Of a DNA stretch of 14,900 nucleotides, positions 6,340 through 14,767 are shown piece after piece (the stretch's first letter is position 1; every line of letters begins with the position of its first letter). The position numbers and the translations under genes were made by a program. The DNA lies in NCBI GenBank assembly GCA_004525275.1, contig SPCO01000011.1:1-14900 (forward strand), read 5' to 3'. The notes under the pieces were generated by a model. The model worked only from the letters and a program-made list of their open reading frames with translations, searched no databases and was not told the origin of the DNA. The stretch comes from Thermomicrobiales bacterium (GTDB lineage Bacteria; Chloroflexota; Limnocylindria; Limnocylindrales; CSP1-4).

Positions 6340-7798
6340 TCCGACCGAATCCGCTGCCCAGGGCTGGCTCGGGTCCTTTGTCCAGACGTGGCGCCCAGGG
6401 ACCGGCGCGCCGATCGAGGATCGCGAACCCGCGACCGGGAAAGTGTTGATCACGATTCCCGGATCCACCCCGGGCGATGTCGCCCGCGCGGCGGCGATCG
6501 CTGCGGCCGCGCAGCCGGCGTGGGCCGCCACGAGCTACCAGGAACGGGCCCGGATCCTTCGACGCGCGGCCGAGATCTACGAGGCGCACCGCGATGAGTT
6601 CGGCACCTGGACGCAGCGCGAGACCGGCGCCGTGTACGGGAAGATGCACCACGAGTCCAACTTCGCGTACCACGAGATCCTCAACGCGGCCACGCTGCCA
6701 TCGCAGGCCTATGGATCGCTGATGCCGTCCGCCGTCAAGGGCCGATTGTCGATGGTCCGGCGCGTCCCGGCGGGCGTTATCGGCGCGATCACGCCGTGGA
6801 ACTCGCCGTCCGTGCTGGGGATGCGAGTCGTCGCTCCGGCGCTGGCCCTCGGCAATGCCGTCGTGCTCAAGCCGGATCCGCAGACGCCGGTGGTCGGCGG
6901 AGCGATGTTCGCCGCGGTCTTCGCGGAGGCGGGTCTACCCGAGGGCCTGCTCCAGGTGGTCGTCGGCGGCGCCGATGTCGGCGAGGCGATCGTCACCGAC
7001 CCGAACATCACGGTCGTATCGTTCACCGGCTCCACGGCCGTCGGGCGGCATGTCGGGGAACTCGGAGCGCGTCTGCTCAAGAAGATGTCGCTCGAACTGG
7101 GCGGCAACAACGCGTTCATCGTCCTCGACGACGCGGATATCGATGCGGCGGCGTCGGCCGGCGCCTATACGACATTCCAGTTCCAGGGTCAGGTTTGTTT
7201 CGCCGCTGGCCGGCACCTCGTCCATCGCGACATCGCGGACGCGTATGTCGCCGCCCTCACTGAGAAGGCAAAGCGCCTGCGGACGGGCGATCCGTATCGC
7301 GAAGAGGTGGAGCTCGGGCCGATCGTCAATGAGAAGCAACTCGGGCGGGTCGATGACATCGTCCAGCGTTCGATCGCCGGCGGCGCGACCCTCGTCGAAG
7401 GAGGCACGCACGAAGGACTCTTCTATCGACCGACGGTCCTGACCGGCGTCACGACCTCGTCGCCGGCGTGGACCGACGAGATCTTCGGACCCGTCGCGCC
7501 GGTCGTGACCTTCGAGACGGACGACGAGGCAGTCGCTCTGGCGAACTCGAGCGCGTACGGACTGGTCGCCTCGATCTACACGCGGTCGGTAGGACGCGGC
7601 TTGGCCATCGCCGACCGGATGCGCACGGGCATGGTCCACATCAACGACGGGACCCTGAATGACGAGGCGATCGTCCCCTTCGGTGGCATGGGCGACTCAG
7701 GCAACGGCAGCCGCTACGGCGGCGAGGCGAGCCTTGACACGTTCACCGAATGGCAGTGGGTCACGGTCCGCGACGAACCACCGACGTTCCCGTATTGA
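6320..7798 (+). CDS. NAD(P)-dependent aldehyde dehydrogenase, benzaldehyde/vanillin-dehydrogenase-like
   Basis: This 492-residue member of the aldehyde dehydrogenase superfamily oxidises an aldehyde to an acid in the cytoplasm. Catalytic elements are all present: Asn161 in TPWNSP, the KPDPQTP cofactor segment, the FTGSTAVGR nucleotide turn, the general base Glu259 in LELGGNN, and the nucleophile Cys293 in GQVCFAAGRHLV. The wording around the cysteine, with GRHLVH following, resembles benzaldehyde- and vanillin-type enzymes more than succinate-semialdehyde or betaine types; this is a pattern judgement, not a search. The start at ATG 6320 is fixed by AAGGAGG. Its position directly behind the GMC/small-subunit pair suggests that it oxidises the aldehyde produced by that enzyme, or one released by the lyase encoded first in the operon. 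Confidence 0.93.
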   Translation: MATIAPDPTESAAQGWLGSFVQTWRPGTGAPIEDREPATGKVLITIPGSTPGDVARAAAIAAAAQPAWAATSYQERARILRRAAEIYEAHRDEFGTWTQRETGAVYGKMHHESNFAYHEILNAATLPSQAYGSLMPSAVKGRLSMVRRVPAGVIGAITPWNSPSVLGMRVVAPALALGNAVVLKPDPQTPVVGGAMFAAVFAEAGLPEGLLQVVVGGADVGEAIVTDPNITVVSFTGSTAVGRHVGELGARLLKKMSLELGGNNAFIVLDDADIDAAASAGAYTTFQFQGQVCFAAGRHLVHRDIADAYVAALTEKAKRLRTGDPYREEVELGPIVNEKQLGRVDDIVQRSIAGGATLVEGGTHEGLFYRPTVLTGVTTSSPAWTDEIFGPVAPVVTFETDDEAVALANSSAYGLVASIYTRSVGRGLAIADRMRTGMVHINDGTLNDEAIVPFGGMGDSGNGSRYGGEASLDTFTEWQWVTVRDEPPTFPY

Positions 7799-7809
7799 GC
7801 CGGGACCAG

Positions 7810-8880
7810 ATGGCTTCCATCACGGACGTTGCCCGGCTGGCGGGCGTCTCGACGGCGACCGTCTCGCGGGTGGTCTCGCTTGCCCCGTACGCTGTCAATC
7901 CGGCCACCCGCGAGCGCGTCCTTGAGGCGGCCCGTACGCTCGACTACGTGCCCAATGCGCTCGCTCGCGGGCTGCACAAGAGCCACGTCCCGGTGGTTGG
8001 CGTGATCGTCCACGACATCACCGACCCGTACTTCGCGGAGGTGGTCCGCGGGGTCGAGGACGCGGCTTCGGTCGGGGGGTTCCTGGTCATCACCTGTAGT
8101 TCGGACCGCATCGCCGAGCGGGAGCATTCGTACGTGCGCCTGCTTCGCTCGATGCGGGCGTCAACGGTCATCTTCGCGGGCAGCGGGTTGACGGATCCGG
8201 CGCTCAACGCCGAGTTGGCCATGCACCTCAACGCGATGCGCGCATACGGCGCCGCAGTCGTCCACTGCTCACCACATGCGCTTGGTGACGCCGAGATCGG
8301 CATTGACAATGCGGCCGCGATGGAGGGCATCGTCGTTGCCCTGGCGAACCTGGGGCATCGCCGGATCGCGTTCCTCGCCGGTCCCGCGTCTCTGTACGTC
8401 TCGCATGAACGACTTGAGGGGTATCGGCGTGGCCTCGCCGCCACCGGGATCGGATCCGACCCGCGCCTCGTCGTGAGCACCGGCTTCAACCAGGAGAGCG
8501 GCGCACTGGGTGTCGATGCGTTGGTCGCCGCCGGCGCGCCGTTCACGGCGATCTGCGCAGCCAACGACCTGCTCGCGTTGGGGGCCATACAACGCCTCGC
8601 CGAGCTTGGCCTCGACGTCCCGCGAGACGTGTCGGTCACGGGTTTCGACGACATCCCGACTGCGGCCATGGCCAGCCCGTCCCTGTCCACGGTCCAGCTG
8701 CCACTCAAGGAGATCGGACGACGAGCGTTCGCGTTCGCCGAGCGAGTCCTGGCGGGCGAAACACCGAAGAATGACGTGCTCCCGACGACGCTCGTCATGC
8801 GCGGCTCGACGGGCGCGCCACCGGCCGAGGCCGCCGAGGCCGCCGCGATCCAACGTGTCCCGACCGCGGTCGTGGCCTGA
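7810..8880 (+). CDS. LacI-family transcriptional repressor
   Basis: This 356-residue regulator has a LacI helix-turn-helix at residues 3-23 (ITDVARLAGVSTATVSRVV), a hinge helix YVPNALARGL (46-55) with the minor-groove leucine Leu55, and a periplasmic-binding-protein-like sensor domain from about residue 60 (PVVGVIVHDITDPYFAEVV) through FTAICAANDLLALGA and VTGFDDIPTAAMASPSLSTV. The ATG at 7810 gives the classic N-terminus; a TTG at 7795 overlapping the previous stop is possible. The Shine-Dalgarno region is weak (GGGA at 7802-7805), which may keep repressor levels low. It is embedded in the operon, 11 nt after the aldehyde dehydrogenase and overlapping the next gene by one base, so it probably represses its own operon through the site at 3196-3209. 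The inducer is probably a pathway substrate or intermediate, not known. The C-terminal tail is Ala/Glu-rich. Confidence 0.94.
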   Translation: MASITDVARLAGVSTATVSRVVSLAPYAVNPATRERVLEAARTLDYVPNALARGLHKSHVPVVGVIVHDITDPYFAEVVRGVEDAASVGGFLVITCSSDRIAEREHSYVRLLRSMRASTVIFAGSGLTDPALNAELAMHLNAMRAYGAAVVHCSPHALGDAEIGIDNAAAMEGIVVALANLGHRRIAFLAGPASLYVSHERLEGYRRGLAATGIGSDPRLVVSTGFNQESGALGVDALVAAGAPFTAICAANDLLALGAIQRLAELGLDVPRDVSVTGFDDIPTAAMASPSLSTVQLPLKEIGRRAFAFAERVLAGETPKNDVLPTTLVMRGSTGAPPAEAAEAAAIQRVPTAVVA

Positions 8881-9635
8881 TGGGCGCGATGCTCGCTGGG
8901 CGGATCGTGCTGGTCACTGGCAGCGCTCGTGGGATCGGCGCCGAGGTGGCGGTCAAGGCTGGCAGCGAGGGGGCGACCGTAGCGGTCCACTATCGAAGCT
9001 CGGCGGATGCGGCCGAGCGGACGCTCGCACGCGTTCGAGACAGTGGCGCGAAGGCCGACGCATTCGCTGCGGACATCCGGGACGGTAGTGAGGCGGCCCG
9101 ACTTGTCCAGCGGGTCATCGATCGGTTCGGGCGCGTGGATGCGCTGGTCAACAACGCCGGGCTGACCCTGGTGGGTCCGTTCCTGGACATCGAGCCGGCC
9201 GAATGGGACGACGTCATCGCGACGGACCTCACGGCCGCCTTCTACACCTGCCGCGCGGTGTTGCCGGGGATGGTCGAGCGAGGCGATGGGTCGATCGTGA
9301 ATGTTGCCTCGCGGCTCGGCCAGATCGGCATTGCGGAGACGGCCGCCTACAGCGCCGCGAAGGCCGGACTCATCGGATTGACCCGGGCGCTCGCCCGCGA
9401 ATTCGGGCCGCATGGGATCCGGGTGAACGCGGTGGCTCCCGGCGTGATCGAGACCGACATGACGACCGACCTGGTCGACAGCGAGGAAGGTCAGCGGCGA
9501 TTGCGTGACATGCCGTTGGGTCGGTTCGGTCGGCCTGAGGAGGTGGCCGACGCCGTCATCTTCCTGTTGTCCGATGCCTCGAGCCTGTTCCTCGGCCAGA
9601 CTCTCAACCCGAACTCCGGCGGTCACATGCCATGA
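8880..9635 (+). CDS. Short-chain dehydrogenase/reductase (FabG-like)
   Basis: This 251-residue classical SDR interconverts an alcohol and a ketone with NAD(P). Seen: the cofactor motif TGSARGIG (13-20), the structural NNAG motif, catalytic Ser144, Tyr157 and Lys161 (the YSAAK motif), and the C-terminal RFGRPEEVADAVIFLLSD with the usual GQTL ending. The active site is complete and the length is typical. The ATG at 8880 shares one base with the repressor stop; an ATG at 8889 would also give a good protein. It overlaps the CoA-transferase start by four bases (ATGA). In this setting it is more likely a catabolic hydroxy-compound dehydrogenase, for example acting on a 3-hydroxyacyl or cyclic polyol intermediate, than fatty-acid-synthesis FabG, since no acp or fab genes are near. 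Confidence 0.92.
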   Translation: MGAMLAGRIVLVTGSARGIGAEVAVKAGSEGATVAVHYRSSADAAERTLARVRDSGAKADAFAADIRDGSEAARLVQRVIDRFGRVDALVNNAGLTLVGPFLDIEPAEWDDVIATDLTAAFYTCRAVLPGMVERGDGSIVNVASRLGQIGIAETAAYSAAKAGLIGLTRALAREFGPHGIRVNAVAPGVIETDMTTDLVDSEEGQRRLRDMPLGRFGRPEEVADAVIFLLSDASSLFLGQTLNPNSGGHMP

Positions 9636-11191
9636 CCAAGGTCATCGACGTCCGCGAGGCGGTCGGGCTGGTCAGCGATGGGAGCACGCTCCTGATCGGC
9701 GGGTCGGGGGCGGGTCATGCCGTGCCACAGCGATTCATCGACGAACTGGCGGCCGTCTTCACGGCCGAGGGCCGACCGCGCGACCTGACCACGGTCCGGA
9801 TCGTCGGGAGCGGCGACTTCGCCGAGCGCGGCTTCTCGCAGCTGGGACTACCCGGGCTGATGCGCCGGACGATCGGCAGCAACATCGGCAACGAGCCCCG
9901 ACTCGGAGCTCTCGTCGAGGCGGACGAGATCGAGGCCTACTCGTTCCCCCAGGGGGTCCTCTCGCAGCTGACCCGCGAGATCGCCGCCGGGCGGCCGGGG
10001 CTGGTGACCCAGGTCGGGCTCGGGACGTACGTGGATCCGCGGCAGACCGGCGGCAAGCAGAATGCGTCGACCACGGAGGACCTCGTCGAGGTCGTCACAC
10101 TGCGCGGTCGGGAATGGCTCCTCTATCACGCCTTTCCCATCGATGTCGCGGTCATCCGCGGGACCACCGCGGATGAGGACGGCAACCTGACGATGGAGGG
10201 CGAGGCCGTCCAGGGCGAGATGCTGGCCATGGCGATGGCCGCCCACAACAGCGGTGGGATCGTCATCGCCCAGGTCCGCCAGCTTGCGCCAAGAGGCAGC
10301 CTGCCGCTGCGGGCCGTGAAGGTGCCGGCCGCCCTGGTCGATCACGTCTACGTCGACCCCGACCAGTGGCAGACCTACATCACCCGCGACTCGCCCTTCT
10401 ATGCCGGAGCGCTGCGCAAGCCGGTCACGCCGGAGCTACCGCTGCCCCTCGACGTCCGCAAGATCATCGCCCGACGGTCGCTCCTGGAGTTCCCGCCGGG
10501 GGCGATCTGCAACCTCGGGTTCGGGATCAGCCAGCTGATCGGTCGGGTGGCCTGGGAGGAAGGCATCACCGACCAGCTCGTGCTGACCGTCGAGCAGGGC
10601 ATCTTCGGTGGCGTGCCGGTGGCCGGCAACGAGGGCGGCGCCGGGTTCAACTACCAGGCCATGATCGACCAGCCGGCCATGTTCGACTTCTACGACGGTG
10701 GCGGGCTCGATATCGCCAGCCTGTCCTTCGCCGAGGTCGACGCCGAGGGCAACGTCAACGTCCACGCCTTCGAGGGTCGGGTCCGCGGTCCGGGCGGGTT
10801 CCCGAACATCAGCGCCCGGACTGCCAGGATCAACTTCGTCGGGACGCTGACGGCGCAGGGGCTCGAGATCGCCATCGATGACGGCGTCCGGATCGTCCGG
10901 GAAGGCAGCCTCGCCAAATTCGTGCCTGCCGTTCGGCAGATCTCATTCAACGCTCAGCTGGCCCGCCAGCGCGGACAGCAGGTGCGCTACATCACCGATC
11001 GCGCTGTCTTCGCCCTGGACGAGGACGGACTGATCCTGATCGAGGTCGCGCCGGGGATCGATGTCGAGCGCGACGTCCTGGGCCAGATGGGCTTTCGGCC
11101 GCGCGTGGCCGAGACCGTCGCGACGATGGATCGGCGCCTCTACGCGACCGGTGCGATGGGTCTCGCGGCCGACTTCGGGGCGACATCATGA
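9632..11191 (+). CDS. Single-chain acyl-CoA:acetate/3-ketoacid CoA-transferase
   Basis: This 519-residue family I CoA-transferase has the alpha and beta halves fused, like propionate CoA-transferase and YdiF-type enzymes. It moves CoA from a donor such as acetyl- or succinyl-CoA to an organic acid, activating that acid. Seen: the first-half glycine turn LLIGGSGAGHAVPQ, the mid-protein GTTADEDGNLTMEGEA, the second-half start FPPGAICNLGFGI, the catalytic Glu321 in LTVEQGIFGGVP, and the well-conserved FDFYDGGGLDIASLSFAEVD and GNVNVHAF. It overlaps both neighbours (ATGA at 9632-9635 and 11188-11191). Directly before an enoyl-CoA hydratase, it probably supplies the CoA thioester which that enzyme then hydrates or isomerises. 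The preferred acid cannot be told from sequence. Confidence 0.93.
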   Translation: MTKVIDVREAVGLVSDGSTLLIGGSGAGHAVPQRFIDELAAVFTAEGRPRDLTTVRIVGSGDFAERGFSQLGLPGLMRRTIGSNIGNEPRLGALVEADEIEAYSFPQGVLSQLTREIAAGRPGLVTQVGLGTYVDPRQTGGKQNASTTEDLVEVVTLRGREWLLYHAFPIDVAVIRGTTADEDGNLTMEGEAVQGEMLAMAMAAHNSGGIVIAQVRQLAPRGSLPLRAVKVPAALVDHVYVDPDQWQTYITRDSPFYAGALRKPVTPELPLPLDVRKIIARRSLLEFPPGAICNLGFGISQLIGRVAWEEGITDQLVLTVEQGIFGGVPVAGNEGGAGFNYQAMIDQPAMFDFYDGGGLDIASLSFAEVDAEGNVNVHAFEGRVRGPGGFPNISARTARINFVGTLTAQGLEIAIDDGVRIVREGSLAKFVPAVRQISFNAQLARQRGQQVRYITDRAVFALDEDGLILIEVAPGIDVERDVLGQMGFRPRVAETVATMDRRLYATGAMGLAADFGATS

Positions 11192-11967
11192 CTGGCCTCG
11201 TCGAACTCGAGCCGGGGCGCATCGCCCATCTGATCCTGGTGAACCCGCCGCTCAACCTTGTCACGCGTGAACTGCTCCTGGAACTTGACGCAGCGCTCGG
11301 GACCCTGGAGACCGCGGCGCCCGCCGACGTCCGGGTGGTGGTGGTGACGGGACGCGGCGACCGGGCGTTCTCGGCCGGCTCGGATGTCGGCGAGTTCGAG
11401 GCCCAGCGGGGCGCAGCCGGCCGGGCTCGGCATGAACTCGAGTCCGGCGTCGCGACCCGCCTCGCGCGGCTGCCGATGCCGACAATCGCGGCCATCGAGG
11501 GCAACGCCCTCGGCGGCGGGCTGGAGCTGGCCCTGTGCTGTGACCTGCGGATCGCCTCAGAGCGGGCTCGGCTCGGGTTGCCGGAGGTCCGCCTGGCTGT
11601 GACTCCGGGCGCGGGCGGCACGCAGCGGTTGCCGCGGGTCGTCGGCGCGGCCCGGGCCAGGGAGCTGATCCTGACCGGGCGGGTGATCGATGCCCGCGAG
11701 GCGGAGCGGATCGGGCTGGTCCACCAGGTCGTGCCCGCCGGGCAGGCGCTCGCCACGGCCGACGCGGTGGCTGAGGAGATCGCGACGCGCGGTCCGCTCG
11801 CCGTCCGCGAGGCGAAGCGACTGATCGATCTGGCACTCGAGCTTGGCATCGATGCCGGCCTGGCGGCCGAGCTCGATGCGTCGGACCGGATCTTCGCCAG
11901 CGACGACATGCTCGAAGGTGCCCACGCGTTCTTCGGCAAGCGCGACCCCGACTATCACGGTCGCTGA
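11188..11967 (+). CDS. Enoyl-CoA hydratase/isomerase (crotonase family)
   Basis: This 259-residue crotonase-fold protein acts on an acyl-CoA. The oxyanion-hole segments are FSAGSDVGEF and EGNALGGGLELALCCD, and the two glutamates of true hydratases are both present: Glu113 in GGGLELAL and Glu133 in LPEVRL, 20 residues apart as in classical enoyl-CoA hydratase. PGAGGTQRLPRVVG follows, again typical. Hydratase activity is thus credible, although crotonases also include isomerases, dehalogenases and C-C hydrolases with similar motifs. The start overlaps the CoA-transferase stop (ATGA), which supports sequential action on one CoA intermediate. No acyl-CoA dehydrogenase or thiolase is in the window. 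Confidence 0.93.
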   Translation: MTGLVELEPGRIAHLILVNPPLNLVTRELLLELDAALGTLETAAPADVRVVVVTGRGDRAFSAGSDVGEFEAQRGAAGRARHELESGVATRLARLPMPTIAAIEGNALGGGLELALCCDLRIASERARLGLPEVRLAVTPGAGGTQRLPRVVGAARARELILTGRVIDAREAERIGLVHQVVPAGQALATADAVAEEIATRGPLAVREAKRLIDLALELGIDAGLAAELDASDRIFASDDMLEGAHAFFGKRDPDYHGR

Positions 11968-11981
11968 ACCCATCGCCACAC

Positions 11982-11986
11982 GGAGG
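11982..11986 (+). promoter_or_regulatory. Ribosome binding site of the luciferase-like oxidoreductase gene
   Basis: GGAGG lies eight bases before the ATG at 11995, in the largest gap of the operon (27 nt). It supports independent translation initiation there. No promoter is evident in this gap. Confidence 0.7.
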
Positions 11987-11994
11987 TACGACGC

Positions 11995-13038
11995 ATGAGT
12001 GAGGTCGGGCGGTTCGGGGTCTTTCTGCCCTCGTACATCTGGGAGGGCGACGGCCCGGAGCGCGCGCGCGGCATCAAGGCCTTCGCCCGCCAGGTGGAGG
12101 CGCTCGGCTTCGATTCGTTGTTCATCACCGACCACCTGCTCGCGGCCCGGCGGTTCTACTCCGTCAACTGGCTCGAGCCACTCACCACCCTCGCAGTGGC
12201 CGCCGGGGCGACCGAGCGCGTCCGGCTCGGGACATCGATCCTGATCATGCCGCTGCGCAACCCGGTGGTTCTGGCCAAGGAGTTGGCGACACTCCAATTC
12301 CTGTCCGACAACCGCGTCATCCTGGGCGCTGGCGTGGGCTGGAACGAGGTCGAGTACGAGGCGGTCGGGGTCCACAAGTCGGAGCGCGGCAAACGAACCG
12401 ACGAGATGCTCGACATCATGATGCCGCTGCTCGAGGGCGAGCGGGTCACCTACCACGGCAAGTTCTACGACGTGAACGATGTGTTCATCGAACCACGGAC
12501 CTCGGAGCGACCGCTGCTGTGGATCGGTGGTGGATCACAGCTGGCCGACCCCAAGTCGCCAGATGTCCCGAAGTTCGTCGAATCGGTCAAGGCGCGGACG
12601 GTCAAGGCCGACGGCTGGATCCCGCGCCCGACCTGTCCGCCGCCGGACATCGCCCGCGACTGGCAGGAGCTGCAGGTCGCGATGCGCGATGCCGGGAAGG
12701 ACCCATCGGAAACTCTAGTGGCCCACGAGAACTTCCTGCACCTCGTCCTGACCAACGACCCGGTCAAGGCGCGCGAGGAGCAGCATCGGGCTTTTCTCAA
12801 GGTCATGAGCAACGAGCGTGGGCCGAAGTACCTCGAATCCGTCTACCTGTTCGGGACACCGGACGAGATCATCGCCTCGCTCCAGGCTCGCGTGGACGCC
12901 GGTGTCGAGTACTTCTTCCTGCACACGATGACGCCCGATCCGGCCCAGCTCCAGCAGTGGGTCGACGAGATCATCCCGAACGTCACGTTCCCGGCGACCG
13001 CGGGCCCGGTCCGTCGCCCACCGTCCCCCTGGCGATGA
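11995..13038 (+). CDS. Luciferase-like (LLM class) F420- or FMN-dependent oxidoreductase
   Basis: This 347-residue protein has the bacterial-luciferase TIM-barrel fold: FGVFLPSY at the first strand, QVEALGFDSLFITDHLL (33-49), the segment with RVRLGTSILIMPLRNPVVLAKELATL, then the conserved ILGAGVGWNEVEYEAVG, RGKRTDEMLDIM and LLWIGGG, and a C-terminal FGTPDEIIASLQARVDAGVEYF. These signatures are typical of the F420-dependent LLM oxidoreductases abundant in actinobacteria and Chloroflexota, but FMN-dependent monooxygenases share them, so the cofactor is not settled. A hydride transfer or a Baeyer-Villiger-type oxygenation of a pathway ketone are both possible. The start at 11995 is supported by GGAGG; the stop overlaps the next start (ATGA at 13035-13038). 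Confidence 0.9.
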   Translation: MSEVGRFGVFLPSYIWEGDGPERARGIKAFARQVEALGFDSLFITDHLLAARRFYSVNWLEPLTTLAVAAGATERVRLGTSILIMPLRNPVVLAKELATLQFLSDNRVILGAGVGWNEVEYEAVGVHKSERGKRTDEMLDIMMPLLEGERVTYHGKFYDVNDVFIEPRTSERPLLWIGGGSQLADPKSPDVPKFVESVKARTVKADGWIPRPTCPPPDIARDWQELQVAMRDAGKDPSETLVAHENFLHLVLTNDPVKAREEQHRAFLKVMSNERGPKYLESVYLFGTPDEIIASLQARVDAGVEYFFLHTMTPDPAQLQQWVDEIIPNVTFPATAGPVRRPPSPWR

Positions 13039-13892
13039 CCCGACGGGTCGGCCTGATCGGCAAGCCGCTCAGGCGACGCCATTCGCAGGTCATGCACGAC
13101 GCCGCGTTCGATGCGGCCGGGATCGATGCGCGCTACGTCCTGCTCGAACTGGATCCCGACGAGGTCGAGGCCTCGGTGGCGGCAGCGCGCGGCGAGGAAT
13201 GGCTCGGTCTGGGCGTCACGGCGCCATACAAGCGGATGATCGCCGGCCTGTGTGACGAGATCGCGCCGGAGGCGGCCGCGATCGGGGCGGTCAACAACGT
13301 GGCCCGGACCACCGAGGGTCGGCTCGTCGGTTTCAACACCGATGCGCTTGGCTTCCGGGCCGGTGTCGAATTTGCGATGGAGCGAACGCTTACCGATGCC
13401 TCGGTCGTCGTCGCCGGCGCCGGTGGCGCCGCCCATGCGGTCGTCTTCGCCTGTCTCGATGCGGGGGCGTCCCGGGTCACGATCGGGAACCGTACGCTCG
13501 AGTCCGCCGCCGCGCTCGCCGCCCGGTTCGCCGACGTTGGGCCGGGAGCAGTTTCGGCGGTGACCCTGGATGACCCGGTCTTCGGCGCGGCGCTCCGGAC
13601 CGCCGACCTGGCGGTCAACGCGACGACGGTCGGGATGGTCGACCAGGGAATGACGATCGATGTGGCGGGGCTGCCGGCCAGCGCGACGGTCTTCGACCTC
13701 GTCTACGTCCCGCCCGAGACGGCACTCCTGCGAGCGGCCCGTGAACGCGGTCTGCGCGCGGCCAACGGCTCGGAGATGCTCATCGCCCAGGCGGCCGCCG
13801 CATTCGAGCGCTGGACCGGGCTCGCCGGGATGGCCGATGTGATGCGGGCGGCCGTCGCCCCGCTCCTCGCCGACCCGAACGTTCGAGCCTGA
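13035..13892 (+). CDS. Shikimate/quinate-dehydrogenase-like protein
   Basis: This 285-residue protein has the AroE layout: an N-terminal substrate domain starting VGLIGKPLRRRHSQVMHDAAF, then VTAPYK with Lys66, GAVNNV with Asn87, GFNTDALGF with Asp103, the NADP-type Rossmann motif VVAGAGGAAHAV, GNRTLESAAALA, and the C-terminal NGSEMLIAQAAAAFERWTG. Numbering of the catalytic Lys/Asp pair is within one residue of E. coli AroE (65/102). One change stands out: the substrate motif, usually SxS, has Arg15 in place of the first serine while Ser17 is kept, and the NVT motif reads GVT. This points to a related carboxylate or cyclitol as substrate and not strictly shikimate. Operon context (overlap with the LLM gene, 3 nt from the FAH-like gene) also suggests catabolism. 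Ordinary aroE cannot be excluded. Confidence 0.88.
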   Translation: MTRRVGLIGKPLRRRHSQVMHDAAFDAAGIDARYVLLELDPDEVEASVAAARGEEWLGLGVTAPYKRMIAGLCDEIAPEAAAIGAVNNVARTTEGRLVGFNTDALGFRAGVEFAMERTLTDASVVVAGAGGAAHAVVFACLDAGASRVTIGNRTLESAAALAARFADVGPGAVSAVTLDDPVFGAALRTADLAVNATTVGMVDQGMTIDVAGLPASATVFDLVYVPPETALLRAARERGLRAANGSEMLIAQAAAAFERWTGLAGMADVMRAAVAPLLADPNVRA

Positions 13893-13895
13893 CCG

Positions 13896-14744
13896 ATGCG
13901 ACTCGCCACCGTCATCGAAGATGGCCTCCCAGCGGTCGCGGTAGTCGTGGACAGCCGTTGCGTGCTGCTCGACATCCCCGATGCCGCGATGCGGTCGGTC
14001 CGCGGGATCGCGGGGAGTGGCCCGGCCGGTCTCGAGCGGATCAGTGCCTGGCTGGAGGAGCAGCCCCAGCGGGCCTTCCGCTCGCTCGATGCCGTCGAAT
14101 TCGGACCGGTCGTGCCCGACCCCGGAGCGATCTACACGATCTGGCGCAACTACGCGGATCCGGGCGATCCGGGCGACGCCCTGCCCGATCGGCCGATGGT
14201 CCTCGGCAAGTTGCCGTCGTCGGTGAGCGGCCACCGCTCCATCGTCTCCTGGGATCGGGTGCTGACCACGAACGTCGATGCGGAAGTGGAGCTCGGCGTG
14301 GTGATCGGTGCGTCGGCGACGGCCGTGACGCCCGCGACGGCGATGCGGCATGTCTTCGGGTACACCTGTATCAACGACATGAACGCGACCGACCCGTGGC
14401 TCGACGGCGATCAGTGGCTCCTCGGCAAGTCGATGACCGGCTTCTGCCCGGTCGGCCCGTGGGTGGTCACCGGCGACGAGATCGACCCCCGCGGTCTCCG
14501 CCTTGGCTGCACCATCGACGGGATCGCCATCCAGGAAGGCAACACGAACCAGATGCGCTACTCGGTCGCCGAGGTGATCTCGTACATCAGCCGCCATGTG
14601 TCCCTTCGGCCGGGTGACCTGATCGCGACCGGGACGCCCGGCCGGCTGGCCGGACCGATCGGACCTGACCGCCGGCTCCAGGTCGGTGATGTCGTCACCG
14701 TCTGGATCGACGGGATCGGCGAGTTGACCACGAGCATGGCCTGA
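13896..14744 (+). CDS. Fumarylacetoacetate-hydrolase-family enzyme
   Basis: This 282-residue protein belongs to the FAH superfamily, metal-dependent enzymes that cleave, decarboxylate, hydrate or isomerise beta-keto acids and enols, often at the end of ring-degradation routes. Metal-ligand residues of the C-terminal catalytic domain are visible: Asp128-x-Glu130-x-Glu132 in VDAEVELGVVIG, Asp161 in NDMNATD, and Lys178 in LLGKSMTGFCPVGPWVVT. The later EGNTNQMRYSVAEVISYIS and LRPGDLIATGTPGR are classic FAH wording. The N-terminal 70 residues form the small variable domain. It starts three bases after the AroE-like stop. Possible roles are a C-C hydrolase, a 2-keto-3-deoxy-sugar-acid processing enzyme or an oxaloacetate-decarboxylase-like activity; sequence does not choose between them. 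Confidence 0.92.
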   Translation: MRLATVIEDGLPAVAVVVDSRCVLLDIPDAAMRSVRGIAGSGPAGLERISAWLEEQPQRAFRSLDAVEFGPVVPDPGAIYTIWRNYADPGDPGDALPDRPMVLGKLPSSVSGHRSIVSWDRVLTTNVDAEVELGVVIGASATAVTPATAMRHVFGYTCINDMNATDPWLDGDQWLLGKSMTGFCPVGPWVVTGDEIDPRGLRLGCTIDGIAIQEGNTNQMRYSVAEVISYISRHVSLRPGDLIATGTPGRLAGPIGPDRRLQVGDVVTVWIDGIGELTTSMA

Positions 14745-14752
14745 CAGAGGAC

Positions 14753-14759
14753 AAGGAGG
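14753..14759 (+). promoter_or_regulatory. Ribosome binding site of the creatininase-family gene
   Basis: AAGGAGG, a full Shine-Dalgarno match, lies eight bases before the ATG at 14768, nine bases after the preceding stop codon. Confidence 0.75.
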
Positions 14760-14767
14760 AGACCGCG

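Noticed and set aside
7750..7809. Earlier start for the LacI repressor inside the aldehyde dehydrogenase gene
   Set aside because: LacI proteins normally begin a few residues before the helix-turn-helix; the ATG at 7810 gives exactly that. The TTG at 7795 remains a minor alternative.
7944..9626. 560-codon open frame on the minus strand opposite the LacI and SDR genes
   Set aside because: It shows no family motifs, and its low-complexity Arg/Ser/Ala composition is typical of a shadow frame.
12519..13034. Possible N-terminal extension of the AroE-like gene into the LLM gene
   Set aside because: The upstream part has no AroE similarity; the family start VGLIGKP follows the ATG at 13035, which overlaps the LLM stop in the ATGA pattern common in this operon.
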